Part shown: positions 51,756 through 59,881 of the stretch, piece after piece
How positions within the stretch are numbered: the first letter of the stretch is position 1
Layout of the letters: each line of letters opens with the position of its first letter
Source of the DNA: Thermodesulfobacteriota bacterium
GTDB taxonomy: Bacteria > Desulfobacterota > WTBG01 > CAIYCZ01 > CAIRTM01
Length of the DNA stretch: 61,122 nt
Direction of reading: 5' to 3'
NCBI GenBank assembly: GCA_028278025.1
Contig: JANQFE010000081.1
Location: 1-61,122, forward strand
Position numbers and translations under genes: made by a program
Notes under the pieces: generated by a model
What the model was told of the DNA's origin: nothing
What the model saw: only the letters and a program-made list of their open reading frames with translations
Databases searched by the model: none

Positions 51756-51895
51756 AATTATTTACTCCTTTTGTTTTCGGATATTGATTCACAGCAGCAC
51801 AATCATACTATCTATTCCATGCTGTTCTATCATAGTTATTGAGCTGTTGCGCTCGTGAGCTGATAGCAGCTTATGAGCTTACAAGCTTAAGAGCT
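51491..51895. repeat. duplicated segment B: lipoyl domain, leader and hairpin before E2
   Basis: Partner of 49947-50352. Here the hairpin is at 51851-51894 with arms starting GCTCGTGAGCTGATA. The leader shares TCTATTCCATGCTGTTCTATC-type sequence with the other copy. Confidence 0.85.
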
Positions 51896-51900
51896 TTTAT

Positions 51901-52878
51901 TTAGCCGACAAGTTCTTTCACCTTCGCAATCAGCTTTTCAGCGTTCGGCAGGTAGTGTTTCTCCAGCGCAGGCTGAAATGCAATGTGCGTAAATGGTGCG
52001 GCAACACGCGCGACCGGTGCGTCTAGCCAGTCAAACACTTCTTCCTGAACTGCTGAGGCGATTTCAGCGCCGACACCCATGGTCTTTTTAGCTTCATGTA
52101 TGATAGCAAGCCGGTTTGTCTTCTTTACCGATGCATAAACACTCTCCATGTCAAGCGGGTTGACCGTTAGAAGGTCAAGCAGCTCGACATTCAGGCCTTC
52201 TTCTTTCAGCTTGGCAGCAGCCTTCTCAGCCTCAACGCGCATCCGTCCGATACTCACCACGGTCACGTCACTGCCCTCTTGAACGACCTCAGCCTTGCCG
52301 ATCGGTGTAAGCACTTCACCTTCAGGAATTGCCATCTTCATTCCATATGATGAAAGCGGCTCAACATACAGAACCGGATTGTCATCCCTGATTGCCGACT
52401 TCATCAGCCCCTTGGCGTTCACCGGGTTGCTGGGCATGACTACCTTCATACCGGGCATGCTGGCAAACCAGCCTTCAAGCGAGGATGAGTGATGCGGTCC
52501 CGCGCCGAAACCGCCGGCGGTCATGGCCCGTACGACCATGGGCTGTTTTACCTGTCCGCCGAACATCCAGCGCATTTTGGAAGCCTGGTTGTAGAATTCC
52601 TCAACACATAGGGTAATAAAGTTCATGAACATAATCTCTGCTACCGGCCGCAGCCCTGCTGCTGCGGCGCCGCAACACAAGCCCACGATCGCTCCTTCGC
52701 TGATCGGGGTATCAACACAGCGCTCGGGACCAAACTCGTCAATAAGTCCACGGGTAACGCCAAACGGTCCGCCGGGTTTACCGACATCTTCGCCGACTAC
52801 AAAAACATTAGGGTCTCTGCGCATTTCTTCTGCAATGCCGTGGTTAATCGACCACTGAAATTTAATTGGTTTCGCCAT
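51901..52878 (-). CDS. 2-oxoacid dehydrogenase E1 component, beta subunit
   Basis: The 325-residue transketolase-like beta subunit that, with alpha, decarboxylates the 2-oxoacid using thiamin diphosphate. VFVVGEDVGKPGGPFGVTRG, DTPISEGAIVGLCCGAAAAGLRP, and MPSNPVNAKGLMKSAIRDDNP are family features; the glutamate in SEGAIVG is the expected cofactor-activating residue region. The size fits acetoin/pyruvate-type heterotetrameric E1. It follows the alpha gene by 67 bases and precedes the E2 gene in the same direction. Confidence 0.93.
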   Translation of the reverse strand: MAKPIKFQWSINHGIAEEMRRDPNVFVVGEDVGKPGGPFGVTRGLIDEFGPERCVDTPISEGAIVGLCCGAAAAGLRPVAEIMFMNFITLCVEEFYNQASKMRWMFGGQVKQPMVVRAMTAGGFGAGPHHSSSLEGWFASMPGMKVVMPSNPVNAKGLMKSAIRDDNPVLYVEPLSSYGMKMAIPEGEVLTPIGKAEVVQEGSDVTVVSIGRMRVEAEKAAAKLKEEGLNVELLDLLTVNPLDMESVYASVKKTNRLAIIHEAKKTMGVGAEIASAVQEEVFDWLDAPVARVAAPFTHIAFQPALEKHYLPNAEKLIAKVKELVG

Positions 52879-52945
52879 CTATATATCCTCCGGTTAATAA
52901 ATTATTTCCAATCATTGATCTTAACAAAATGCACCTCAGCAGCGT

Positions 52946-53905
52946 TTATGCTAAAATGTCTTTGTAGAGCTCTTCAACATCAGGCTGGGGGCTCTGACGC
53001 GCAAACGTCACCGCCTCATCAACTTCCTTCTGGGCCGCATCTCTGAGCTGCTGGATCTGCTTGTCGCTAACAATTTTTTCTTTTTTGAGCTTCTTCTCAT
53101 ACAGCACGATAGGGTCTTTTTTCTTCCACTGTTCAAGCTCACCCTCCGGACGGTAGTTACAGGGATCGCCTTCAAAGTGACCGTGATGCCGATAGGTCTT
53201 GCACTCAATCATGTAAGGGCCTTTGCCGGACTGACAGTGTTTGACGGCTTTGGCAACTTCTTCGTAAACCTTCTCAACATCATTGCCGTCGATGGTGACA
53301 CCCGGCGCGCCGTAGGCGGCGGCCCGGTCGGCAACATTTTCAATGGCAATGTGGTCTTCCTTGGGTGTCATCTGGGCGTACAGGTTAATGCTGCACATGA
53401 AAATAAGCGGGAGCTTCAGGGTGGCGGCCATGTTAAAGGCTTCATGGAACGCACCGGTACCGGTTGCGCCTTCGCCAAAAAAGACTGCTGTAACATTTTT
53501 GGTCTTGTTATACTTCTGGGCAAACGCCGTACCCAGCGCAATACGCATACCCTCGCCCACAATACCGTTTGAACCCATGCAGCCGGTTGAAACATCGGCA
53601 AAATGCATGGATCCTGCCCGGCCTTTGCAGCAGCCGTCAATACGTCCGAAAAGTTCTGCCATCATAGGTTTCAGATCGGCTCCTTTGGCAATAATACAGC
53701 CATGGCCGCGGTGGGTTGTGTATATAGCGTCTTCATTCGACAGGTGCGCACAGGTTCCTGCCGCTACAGCATCCTCACCCTGGGACAGGTGCAGGAAACC
53801 CGGCATTTCACCACCGGAAAAGATCTTAGTGGTTTCATCTTCAAAGGTTCTTTGCCGGATCATCCTTTTATACAAATCAATTTTAGTATCTTTACTTAAT
53901 TTCAT
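52946..53905 (-). CDS. 2-oxoacid dehydrogenase E1 component, alpha subunit
   Basis: The thiamin-diphosphate-binding alpha subunit, 319 residues. FLHLSQGEDAVAAGTCAHL, THRGHGCIIAKGADL and GRAGSMHFADV are diagnostic, and the cofactor motif is FGEGATGTGAFHEAFNMAA, with Glu in place of the usual Asp at the start of the GDG motif. YRHHGHFEGDPCNYR carries the phosphorylation-loop histidines. The short form resembles acetoin dehydrogenase (AcoA) and bacterial PDH alpha. The oxoacid handled here cannot be decided by eye; the neighbouring hydratase and acyl-CoA dehydrogenase genes hint at a catabolic branched acid. Confidence 0.92.
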   Translation of the reverse strand: MKLSKDTKIDLYKRMIRQRTFEDETTKIFSGGEMPGFLHLSQGEDAVAAGTCAHLSNEDAIYTTHRGHGCIIAKGADLKPMMAELFGRIDGCCKGRAGSMHFADVSTGCMGSNGIVGEGMRIALGTAFAQKYNKTKNVTAVFFGEGATGTGAFHEAFNMAATLKLPLIFMCSINLYAQMTPKEDHIAIENVADRAAAYGAPGVTIDGNDVEKVYEEVAKAVKHCQSGKGPYMIECKTYRHHGHFEGDPCNYRPEGELEQWKKKDPIVLYEKKLKKEKIVSDKQIQQLRDAAQKEVDEAVTFARQSPQPDVEELYKDILA

Positions 53906-54029
53906 CTAAATTCCTCCACATACAAAAAATAATGGTTGCTTCTGCTCATGTATAAGTGATCAAAACCGGAACCTGCAAAAATCTAGTCCCGGCTTTGAAT
54001 CATTTCCATTTATAAAAACACAGCCTGTG

Positions 54030-54422
54030 CTAAACAGGTATTACAGCCGTACCGCGCACACAGGGGTTACCGTCCTGGTCCTGGATCTGCATATCACACA
54101 CCAAAGAGTTTCCCTGCACCTCTTTAACCACCAGGTTGCTGGAAATAGTCATGCCCGGTTTCACCGGAGCCCGGAACTGCAGGTCAATGGTTGTGCCTTC
54201 CGTGGGCCAGGTTTTGCCCTGAACCGCACAGATGGCCTGGAGAACCGGCTCCACATTGATGGTGCCGTGGGCAATGGTGCCGCCGAAAAGGGGATGATCT
54301 TTCATGCCCGCAACATCAACATGCAGGCTATTATAATCACCGCAGATGTGGGCATATTCATTAATCAGTTCCTGGTTGACTGCAAGGCTCTTGGATTCGA
54401 GGGTATCTCCAATATTTGCCAT
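54030..54422 (-). CDS. MaoC-like hydratase, short C-terminal-type subunit
   Basis: A 130-residue single hot-dog-fold protein. EYAHICGDYNSLHVDVAGMKDHPLF contains the (R)-hydratase active-site Asp and His (D-x-N-x-x-H, here DYNSLH), followed by FGGTIAHGTI. Single-domain MaoC subunits with intact Asp/His usually pair with a second, non-catalytic hot-dog subunit, and the next upstream gene is a candidate. Together they should add water to an enoyl-CoA. It lies 24 bases after that gene and leads into the dehydrogenase-complex genes. Confidence 0.85.
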   Translation of the reverse strand: MANIGDTLESKSLAVNQELINEYAHICGDYNSLHVDVAGMKDHPLFGGTIAHGTINVEPVLQAICAVQGKTWPTEGTTIDLQFRAPVKPGMTISSNLVVKEVQGNSLVCDMQIQDQDGNPCVRGTAVIPV

Positions 54423-54445
54423 TATATTTCTCCTTTTACTAAAAT

Positions 54446-54925
54446 TTATTGCATGGTTTTGGGCAGCATGAAGCTCATCATAATATCGGTAATCTTAGCG
54501 CCGTCCTGGTTGAGCGTTTCCATATTGATATACAAGAATTTAGTAACTTTCACCTTGCCGTCTTTTTCCTTAGTAATCTCTTTTTTGTCTGCGATGGAGA
54601 GCTTGGTGGTAATGGTGTCGCCGATTTTAGCAGGTTTGAAAAAAGTGATCTTATCACCGGCCCGCACGGCCTGATCGATGAAAACTTTGCGGTCCCAGCA
54701 GATGCGCAGTCCAAAGATATAAATCATACCAATCGGAACGTTTTCCGATCCGGTGTTGGCATCGCCCATCAATTGAGCGAATTTTTCAACTTCTTCTTTG
54801 GTGACGGTATAGGTCCCGCCCCCGCAGTCCCAGCCGGATTCCATCTCTGCAAACTTCAGATCCGGCAGCATCGTATCGGGACCAAAGTTTGTTATAAGAT
54901 CTGTGTTGAATGTTTGTTCTATCAT
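54446..54925 (-). CDS. MaoC-type hydratase, N-terminal-type subunit
   Basis: A 159-residue hot-dog protein of the FAS1-like/MaoC N-terminal kind: TYTVTKEEVEKFAQLMGDAN, PIGMIYIFGLRICWDRK, and AVRAGDKITFFKPAKIGDTI. It lacks the Asp/His pair seen in its neighbour, so it is the likely structural half that binds acyl-CoA in a heterodimer. I choose the ATG at 54925 because GGAGGAGG lies a few bases upstream; the frame extends 22 residues further without support. It is the first gene after the terminator at 55085 and begins the operon with the dehydrogenase complex. Confidence 0.8.
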   Translation of the reverse strand: MIEQTFNTDLITNFGPDTMLPDLKFAEMESGWDCGGGTYTVTKEEVEKFAQLMGDANTGSENVPIGMIYIFGLRICWDRKVFIDQAVRAGDKITFFKPAKIGDTITTKLSIADKKEITKEKDGKVKVTKFLYINMETLNQDGAKITDIMMSFMLPKTMQ

Positions 54926-55084
54926 AATACCTCCTCCAAAAATTTTTTTATAGAAGTCTTCCATTCTGTTAAATAATAGCGCCGCCGGCAAGAACGCATG
55001 TGTTTACGGTTGTACGGTAGGAATCTTTACATGCTGCAAACAGAATGGGAAAACAAGTGGGACATCAAAAATTCACATAAACAA

Positions 55085-55118
55085 AATGGTCTCCCGCCGG
55101 CACCGGCGGGAGACCATT
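55085..55118 (-). terminator. strong intrinsic hairpin after the acyl-CoA dehydrogenase gene
   Basis: AATGGTCTCCCGCCGG pairs exactly with CCGGCGGGAGACCATT around a very short loop. On the minus strand it follows the acyl-CoA dehydrogenase stop by about ten bases and is followed by TTGTTT. It separates that gene from the hydratase and dehydrogenase genes. Confidence 0.8.
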
Positions 55119-55127
55119 ACTAAATCA

Positions 55128-56381
55128 CTAGTATGACTTTTTCTGACCCAACATCACCTGGCCGATGAAGTTCTTGGACATTTCATTTGTAATCGGCGCA
55201 AACACCAGCTGCCTGATATCACGATAGTAGCGCTGGATATGGTATTCCATGGTAAACCCGTAACCGGCCAGAATTCTCAGGGCATGATCAGTGCAGCGGA
55301 ACGCCGCCTCAGAGGCATACATCTTAGCCATACTGGCGATAACACCCACGCCCGGGTCGGTAGGATTGTTGGCCTGCATCCAGGCTGCTTTATAGGTTAC
55401 CAGGCGTGCAAGCTCGATTTCGGTTGCCATATCAGCCAGGCGGTGCTGAACTGCCTGGAACTGACCGATGGGCTTGCCGAAAGCCTCGCGCTCAATCGCA
55501 TACTGGTTGGCTTCCTCAAGACAGCCCTGTGCCAGACCGTTACAGATTGCGGCGCAGACAATACGCTCGTTGTTCAGCGTTGAAACGATGTTATACCAGC
55601 CTTTACCGCGCTCACCCAGGATCTGATCCTTGGAGAGCTTCACATCTTCATAGGCAACCTCAAAAGAGGCCAGAATCCAGCTGCCGAGCTTTTTAATTTT
55701 ATGGTATGTAATACCGTCACAAAATTTCTGGTTAAGCAGCTTGCCGGTAATTTCCTGCTGGCCGGGGTTGTCCCGGTCGACCAGGAAGATGGTCAGACCG
55801 CGTGCCGGTTTCTCAGGTACATCATCGGTTCTGCAAATAAAAACAATAGTATTGGCAGCATGCAGGCCGGTGGTAAAAATCTTGGCACCGTTGGCAATAA
55901 AGCTGCCGTCAGGCTGCTCGACAGCACGGGACTTCAACGCACCCAAAATGTCAGTCCCCCCGCCGGGCTCGGTCAGTGACAGAGCAAAGTTCCAGTCACC
56001 GGCAATCAGCTTGGGCAGGTAATTCTGTTTCTGCTCATCGGTTCCATAATGAAGGATTGACATACCTCCAAAGCATACTCCCGTCAGGTATGCAAGGCCC
56101 ATGGCAGAAAAGCTGTTTGAAATTTCCTCAGTAATCAGGGTCTCATCAACAATGTTGCCACCGGTTCCGCCGTACTCTTCCGGAAAGCAGGCACCCAGAA
56201 TACCCTCATCTCCAAGCTTTTTCCATACATGCACGGGAAATTCCTGCGCCTCGTCCCACTCCATGATCTTTTCCTTGGGGCACTCTTTTTCTTTAAACTT
56301 TTTGAGCATATCGATCATCATTTTACGCTCATCACTGAGACCAAAATCAATCGGAATCAAATAATCTGCTTGCAATGCCAT
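55128..56381 (-). CDS. acyl-CoA dehydrogenase with displaced catalytic glutamate
   Basis: FAD enzyme that oxidises an acyl-CoA to the 2-enoyl-CoA, passing electrons to ETF. 417 residues: ALSLTEPGGGTDILGALKS, FITGLHAAN-type loop (IFTTGLHAANT), REAFGKPIGQFQAVQHRLADM and ILAGYGFTMEYHIQRYYRD. Where short- and medium-chain enzymes have the catalytic Glu in YEGT, this protein has APITNEM. Instead Glu occurs in LNNERIVCAA, the position used by isovaleryl-CoA dehydrogenase (LDLER). That suggests a branched-chain or otherwise special substrate. It is separated from the next operon by a terminator but may be part of the same pathway. Confidence 0.9.
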   Translation of the reverse strand: MALQADYLIPIDFGLSDERKMMIDMLKKFKEKECPKEKIMEWDEAQEFPVHVWKKLGDEGILGACFPEEYGGTGGNIVDETLITEEISNSFSAMGLAYLTGVCFGGMSILHYGTDEQKQNYLPKLIAGDWNFALSLTEPGGGTDILGALKSRAVEQPDGSFIANGAKIFTTGLHAANTIVFICRTDDVPEKPARGLTIFLVDRDNPGQQEITGKLLNQKFCDGITYHKIKKLGSWILASFEVAYEDVKLSKDQILGERGKGWYNIVSTLNNERIVCAAICNGLAQGCLEEANQYAIEREAFGKPIGQFQAVQHRLADMATEIELARLVTYKAAWMQANNPTDPGVGVIASMAKMYASEAAFRCTDHALRILAGYGFTMEYHIQRYYRDIRQLVFAPITNEMSKNFIGQVMLGQKKSY

Positions 56382-56468
56382 ACTGTTTCTCCTTTCTATG
56401 ATTTAATTGTTTTAAAAACTTTTTGCTTTCAGCTTATTTTTTTCTTTTTTACATAAACATTATTATAG

Positions 56469-56483
56469 GGCATGATACATGCC
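56469..56483. promoter_or_regulatory. inverted repeat GGCATG-ATA-CATGCC
   Basis: A perfect 6-3-6 palindrome about 90 bases upstream of the acyl-CoA dehydrogenase start, in an otherwise AT-rich 338-base gap. It may be an operator; the factor is unknown. Confidence 0.4.
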
Positions 56484-56577
56484 AAAAAACGTTGTTACCT
56501 AATCTTAAATTTATGAAGCAATTTCAAAAGGTTGGAAAATAAATTTTCACCGTATCGCACCCCTCATTCCAATAGCC

Positions 56578-56590
56578 TGACAATTTGTCA
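56578..56590. promoter_or_regulatory. inverted repeat TGACAA-T-TTGTCA
   Basis: A perfect 6-1-6 palindrome in the same gap (56382-56719), about 200 bases before the acyl-CoA dehydrogenase start. A third palindrome AAAATGCATTTT lies near 56645. I see no gene in the gap. Confidence 0.4.
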
Positions 56591-56719
56591 AAAACAAAGG
56601 TTGTTCCACATTGTTCCTGACATCTTGACATTCCTTTTTGTAGAGAAAATGCATTTTGTAAAGGAAAATTGATATCATCCATCACTTTTTTTGTCAAGCA
56701 ATTAAAAAACGCGGAAAAA

Positions 56720-57040
56720 CTATTTTTTTGTTACTTCCCCGATCCATTCCAGATAATCCCTGGAACCGTCCTTAATCGGAACAAAAATTATTTCAGGGAC
56801 CTTGTAGCTGTGCAAACTCTTTACCGCCTCAGTGAGTTCATTGAATAGGTCAGCCCGGGTCTTGGCAATAAAAAACACTTCCTTGTCGTCACACAGCTTG
56901 CCTTCCCACCAGTATAGCGACCTGATATCCGAAACTATATTAACACATGCCGCCAGCCTGTTTTCCACCAGATGACCGGCGATTTTTTCAGCTTCCTGGC
57001 GGGAAGCGGACGTCATAAAAACAATACCGTATTCGGTCAT
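56720..57040 (-). CDS. cutA: divalent-cation tolerance protein CutA
   Basis: A 106-residue trimeric small protein with the CutA1 core: GIVFMTSASRQEAEKIAGHLV, RLAACVNIVSDIRSLYWWEGK and SYKVPEIIFVPIKDGSRDYLEW. In E. coli it is linked to copper tolerance, although the wider family is a PII-like trimer of unclear role. I choose the ATG at 57040 behind AGGAG at eight bases; an upstream in-frame start adds eleven residues without resemblance. It is divided from the SPOR gene by a heptamer repeat tract. Confidence 0.92.
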   Translation of the reverse strand: MTEYGIVFMTSASRQEAEKIAGHLVENRLAACVNIVSDIRSLYWWEGKLCDDKEVFFIAKTRADLFNELTEAVKSLHSYKVPEIIFVPIKDGSRDYLEWIGEVTKK

Positions 57041-57102
57041 AATAACAGCTCCTGAATTCTGTTTATTTTGCAATTGATAAAAGTGAATAGGTTAAGAAAC
57101 AA

Positions 57103-57180
57103 AACAGTAACGAGTGATGAGTATCCCCATAATTTCTCAGCACTCATCGCTCATTACTATTCCCTATTCACTATTTTTTA
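57103..57180 (-). repeat. heptamer tract with conserved core, 3' end of the SPOR gene
   Basis: Plus strand: AGTAACGAGTGATGAGT, then the core ATCCCCATAATTTCTC, then TCAGCAC, TCATCGC, TCATTAC, TATTCCC, TATTCAC, TATTTTT. The left arm and the ACTCATCGCTCATTACT on the right are inverted copies with two mismatches, so the element can form a hairpin. It starts exactly at the stop of the SPOR gene read on the minus strand. Confidence 0.75.
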
Positions 57181-57843
57181 ACGCGATGTAATAAACGTAC
57201 TAATCTTTTCAGTTTTTTCAATTTCGGTCGCCACGTTTTTTGCTTCTGGGAGGCTGGCAAACCGCCCGATTCGTACCCGGTACATTGTGCCTTTTACCGG
57301 ATCGGAAACCTTTGTTATATAAGGGTCAAAACCTTTCTGCCGCAGGCCGGCACAAAATGTTTCGGCCCTGTCTGCTTTCGTAAAAGAACCAAGCTGAATT
57401 TTATAGATAACATCACGGGAATCTCGCTGGGGTGTCTTGTGCCCCTGGTCAGTGCTGTCATCCTGCAAGGCTTTTTGTGCAGTCTTCTTTGCTTTTTGTA
57501 CTGCCAGCAGGGCCTTCTGTCTTATTGTGTCCAGCCGGCTGTCTTTTTCTTCCTTCTGAGTAAGGGTTTTAAAGAAGCTCAGCTCCGATTGCGTGGGAGA
57601 TTTTTCCGGCCGGGGCGTGTTCTGAGGGGCTGGTGTCTGTGATGCTTCTTCGTCAGCAGATGGTAAAAATCGGATACGAAGACCGATTTTAGTTTCCTCT
57701 TTTGCCAGAAAGTACTCAACAAGATATCCTGATCCAAAAAAAAATCCTACAGCTACAGCCGAGCCAATAGTAATCTTTACAATCCGTGCAACGGCACTAA
57801 CGTTCTTTTTTTTCTTGCTTTTTGTACCCTTTGTTTTCGGCAT
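57178..57843 (-). CDS. SPOR-domain membrane protein
   Basis: A 221-residue bitopic protein: a short lysine-rich cytoplasmic start (KTKGTKSKKKKN), one membrane helix at about 24-48, a Pro/Gln/Lys-rich stalk, and a C-terminal SPOR domain (about 145-221) with YKIQLGSFTKADRAETFCAGL and YRVRIGRFASLPEAKNVATEI. SPOR domains bind peptidoglycan lacking stem peptides at the division site. It lies 38 bases after the argS stop and is probably cotranscribed with argS, an arrangement seen in several bacterial groups. Confidence 0.88.
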   Translation of the reverse strand: MPKTKGTKSKKKKNVSAVARIVKITIGSAVAVGFFFGSGYLVEYFLAKEETKIGLRIRFLPSADEEASQTPAPQNTPRPEKSPTQSELSFFKTLTQKEEKDSRLDTIRQKALLAVQKAKKTAQKALQDDSTDQGHKTPQRDSRDVIYKIQLGSFTKADRAETFCAGLRQKGFDPYITKVSDPVKGTMYRVRIGRFASLPEAKNVATEIEKTEKISTFITSR

Positions 57844-57881
57844 ACAGGATGGCAGTAAATGTGTTAAATAACGGTTTAAGT

Positions 57882-59546
57882 CTACATCTTCTCCGGTGCA
57901 TCTACCCCTACAAGACCAAGGCCATTTTTAAGTACCCCCTTGATACAGTTCATAAGATACAAACGGGCCATGCTCAAATCATGCTTCGCTGTTATAACCC
58001 GGTGTTTGTTATAGTAGCTGTGAAACTGGGCTACCAGTTCTTGAAGATAGGTGGTCAGGCGATGGGGTTCAAAGGCCCGGGCACTGCCGGCAACAACCTC
58101 GGGAAACTGAGAAAGTTTTTTAAGCATATCACGTTCCTCCTCAGTTGACAGCAGACCTGCATCAATCTCCTGAAATCGAGGCACACTAAAGCCCTTTTCC
58201 CCTGCAAAGGAGATAATACTGCAGATTCTGGCATGAGCATACTGCACGTAATAAACAGGGTTTTCATCACTTTGTTTTTTGGCCACGTTCAAATCAAAAT
58301 CAAGCTGGGCATCTGAGCGTCTGGTAAGGAAAATAAAACGGGCGGCATCCTTGCCCACTTCATCAAGAACCTCCCGCAATGTAACAAACTCCCCTCCCCG
58401 TGTCGTCATTGCTACGGGTTTGCCGTCGCGAAGCAGATTAACCATTTGAATCAGGATGACGCGAAACGATTTCTGGGGAACGTCCAGGGCCTGAAGAACT
58501 GATCTGATCCGCGGGACGTAGCCGTGATGGTCTGCTCCCCAGATGTCGATAGCTTTTGAAAATCCCCGTTTGAATTTATCCTGATGGTAGGCAATGTCAG
58601 AGGCAAAATAGGTGGTACTGCCTCCCTCCTTTACCATAACCCGGTCTTTTTCATCCCCGAACTGCGAAGCCCTGAACCATAGGGCCCCGTCTTTTTCATA
58701 GGCAAGGCCCTCTTGTTTAAAATACTCGATCGACCGCTGGACGGTGCCGGTTTCAAAAAGATTTTTTTCAGAATACCAGGTTGTAAAGTGTACGCCGAAC
58801 AAGTCCAGATCCTTTTGGATGCCTGTCAGGATGTATGTTGAGGCAAACTCGGTAAAAAAGGCAATTGCATCACTTTCTGCGGCGGTCTCGAACTTGTTGC
58901 CATGTTTTAAGATCACCTCCCGGGCAACGTCAAAAACATAATCCCCTTTATACAGGTCGTCAGGGAACTCTAGATCATGCTTCAAAAGCTGCAGATACCT
59001 GAGGTAGACAGAACGGCCCAGATTCTGCATCTGGTTGCCGACGTCATTGATATAATACTCCCTTTCAACACTGTAGCCGGCAAATGCCAGAATATTTGCA
59101 AGTGCATCGCCTACTGCCGCACCCCTGCCATGCCCAATATGCAGTGGTCCGGTAGGATTTGCACTTACAAACTCCACTAATACCTTTTCAGTTTTGCCTG
59201 CATCGCAGGAGCCGTAACGCTCCCCCTGTGCTTCGATATCTTCAAGAACGTCATACCAGACATCTTCTTTGAGATAGAAATTAATGAATCCAGGACCGGC
59301 AATTTCTGTTTTTTTCACTATGGCATGGCCCTCACCAATTTTTTCGATAAGGGTTTGAGCTATCTCCCGAGAAGGCTTTTTTTCCTGATTGGCAAGCAGC
59401 ATTGCCAGGTTGGTTGCCAGGTCGCCATGATCTTTACTGCGCGGCACTTCAACGCTAAAGGCCGGAATCTCGGGATTTTTAAAAATACCCTCACCATGGC
59501 ATTGGGTATAAACCTGTTCAAGAATAGTACGTACTGATTCTTTCAT
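57882..59546 (-). CDS. argS: arginyl-tRNA synthetase
   Basis: Charges tRNA-Arg. The 554-residue class I synthetase has the N-terminal additional domain (VEVPRSKDHGDLATNLAM), the HIGH signature in NPTGPLHIGHGRGAAVGDA, a catalytic fold with WGADHHGYVPRI and a MTTRGGEF loop in place of a canonical KMSKS, as in many ArgRS. The C-terminal anticodon-binding helical domain has LTTYLQELVAQFHSYYNKHRV. Length is typical. A start ATG at 59546 is followed by the SPOR gene downstream. Confidence 0.96.
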   Translation of the reverse strand: MKESVRTILEQVYTQCHGEGIFKNPEIPAFSVEVPRSKDHGDLATNLAMLLANQEKKPSREIAQTLIEKIGEGHAIVKKTEIAGPGFINFYLKEDVWYDVLEDIEAQGERYGSCDAGKTEKVLVEFVSANPTGPLHIGHGRGAAVGDALANILAFAGYSVEREYYINDVGNQMQNLGRSVYLRYLQLLKHDLEFPDDLYKGDYVFDVAREVILKHGNKFETAAESDAIAFFTEFASTYILTGIQKDLDLFGVHFTTWYSEKNLFETGTVQRSIEYFKQEGLAYEKDGALWFRASQFGDEKDRVMVKEGGSTTYFASDIAYHQDKFKRGFSKAIDIWGADHHGYVPRIRSVLQALDVPQKSFRVILIQMVNLLRDGKPVAMTTRGGEFVTLREVLDEVGKDAARFIFLTRRSDAQLDFDLNVAKKQSDENPVYYVQYAHARICSIISFAGEKGFSVPRFQEIDAGLLSTEEERDMLKKLSQFPEVVAGSARAFEPHRLTTYLQELVAQFHSYYNKHRVITAKHDLSMARLYLMNCIKGVLKNGLGLVGVDAPEKM

Positions 59547-59881
59547 CGCTATGTCCGGTTATTATAAAACAGCAGCGCTGTGTAAACATCCAGGGTTTAT
59601 CGTTCTTGTTATCTCTAAAATCAAGGCCTGAAAGACCTTACGTATAGTTCTTGCGCAGTGCAGCGGGACGAAAAAGTATGCCTGCCTCAGCGTATTTTGA
59701 AGTTAAGCTTCCTTTACAGAGTCATACATTTTTATACTCTTCATGTATTTTGTCAAGTTCATAAATTTACGGTCTTGCTCATGAATACTAAAGATGCTAC
59801 TCTTATTTTGGATTGAGGTTTTTGGAATTTGGATTTTCTTACAAAGCTGGGCTTTTTCGGCACATGCCGGTAAAAGGTTTT
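59547..59881. other. divergent intergenic region
   Basis: About 330 bases between argS and the DUF763 gene. It must contain two promoters, but no clear pair of boxes stands out. The in-frame extension of the DUF763 gene to 59813 lacks a ribosome site and family resemblance. No RNA gene recognised. Confidence 0.3.
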
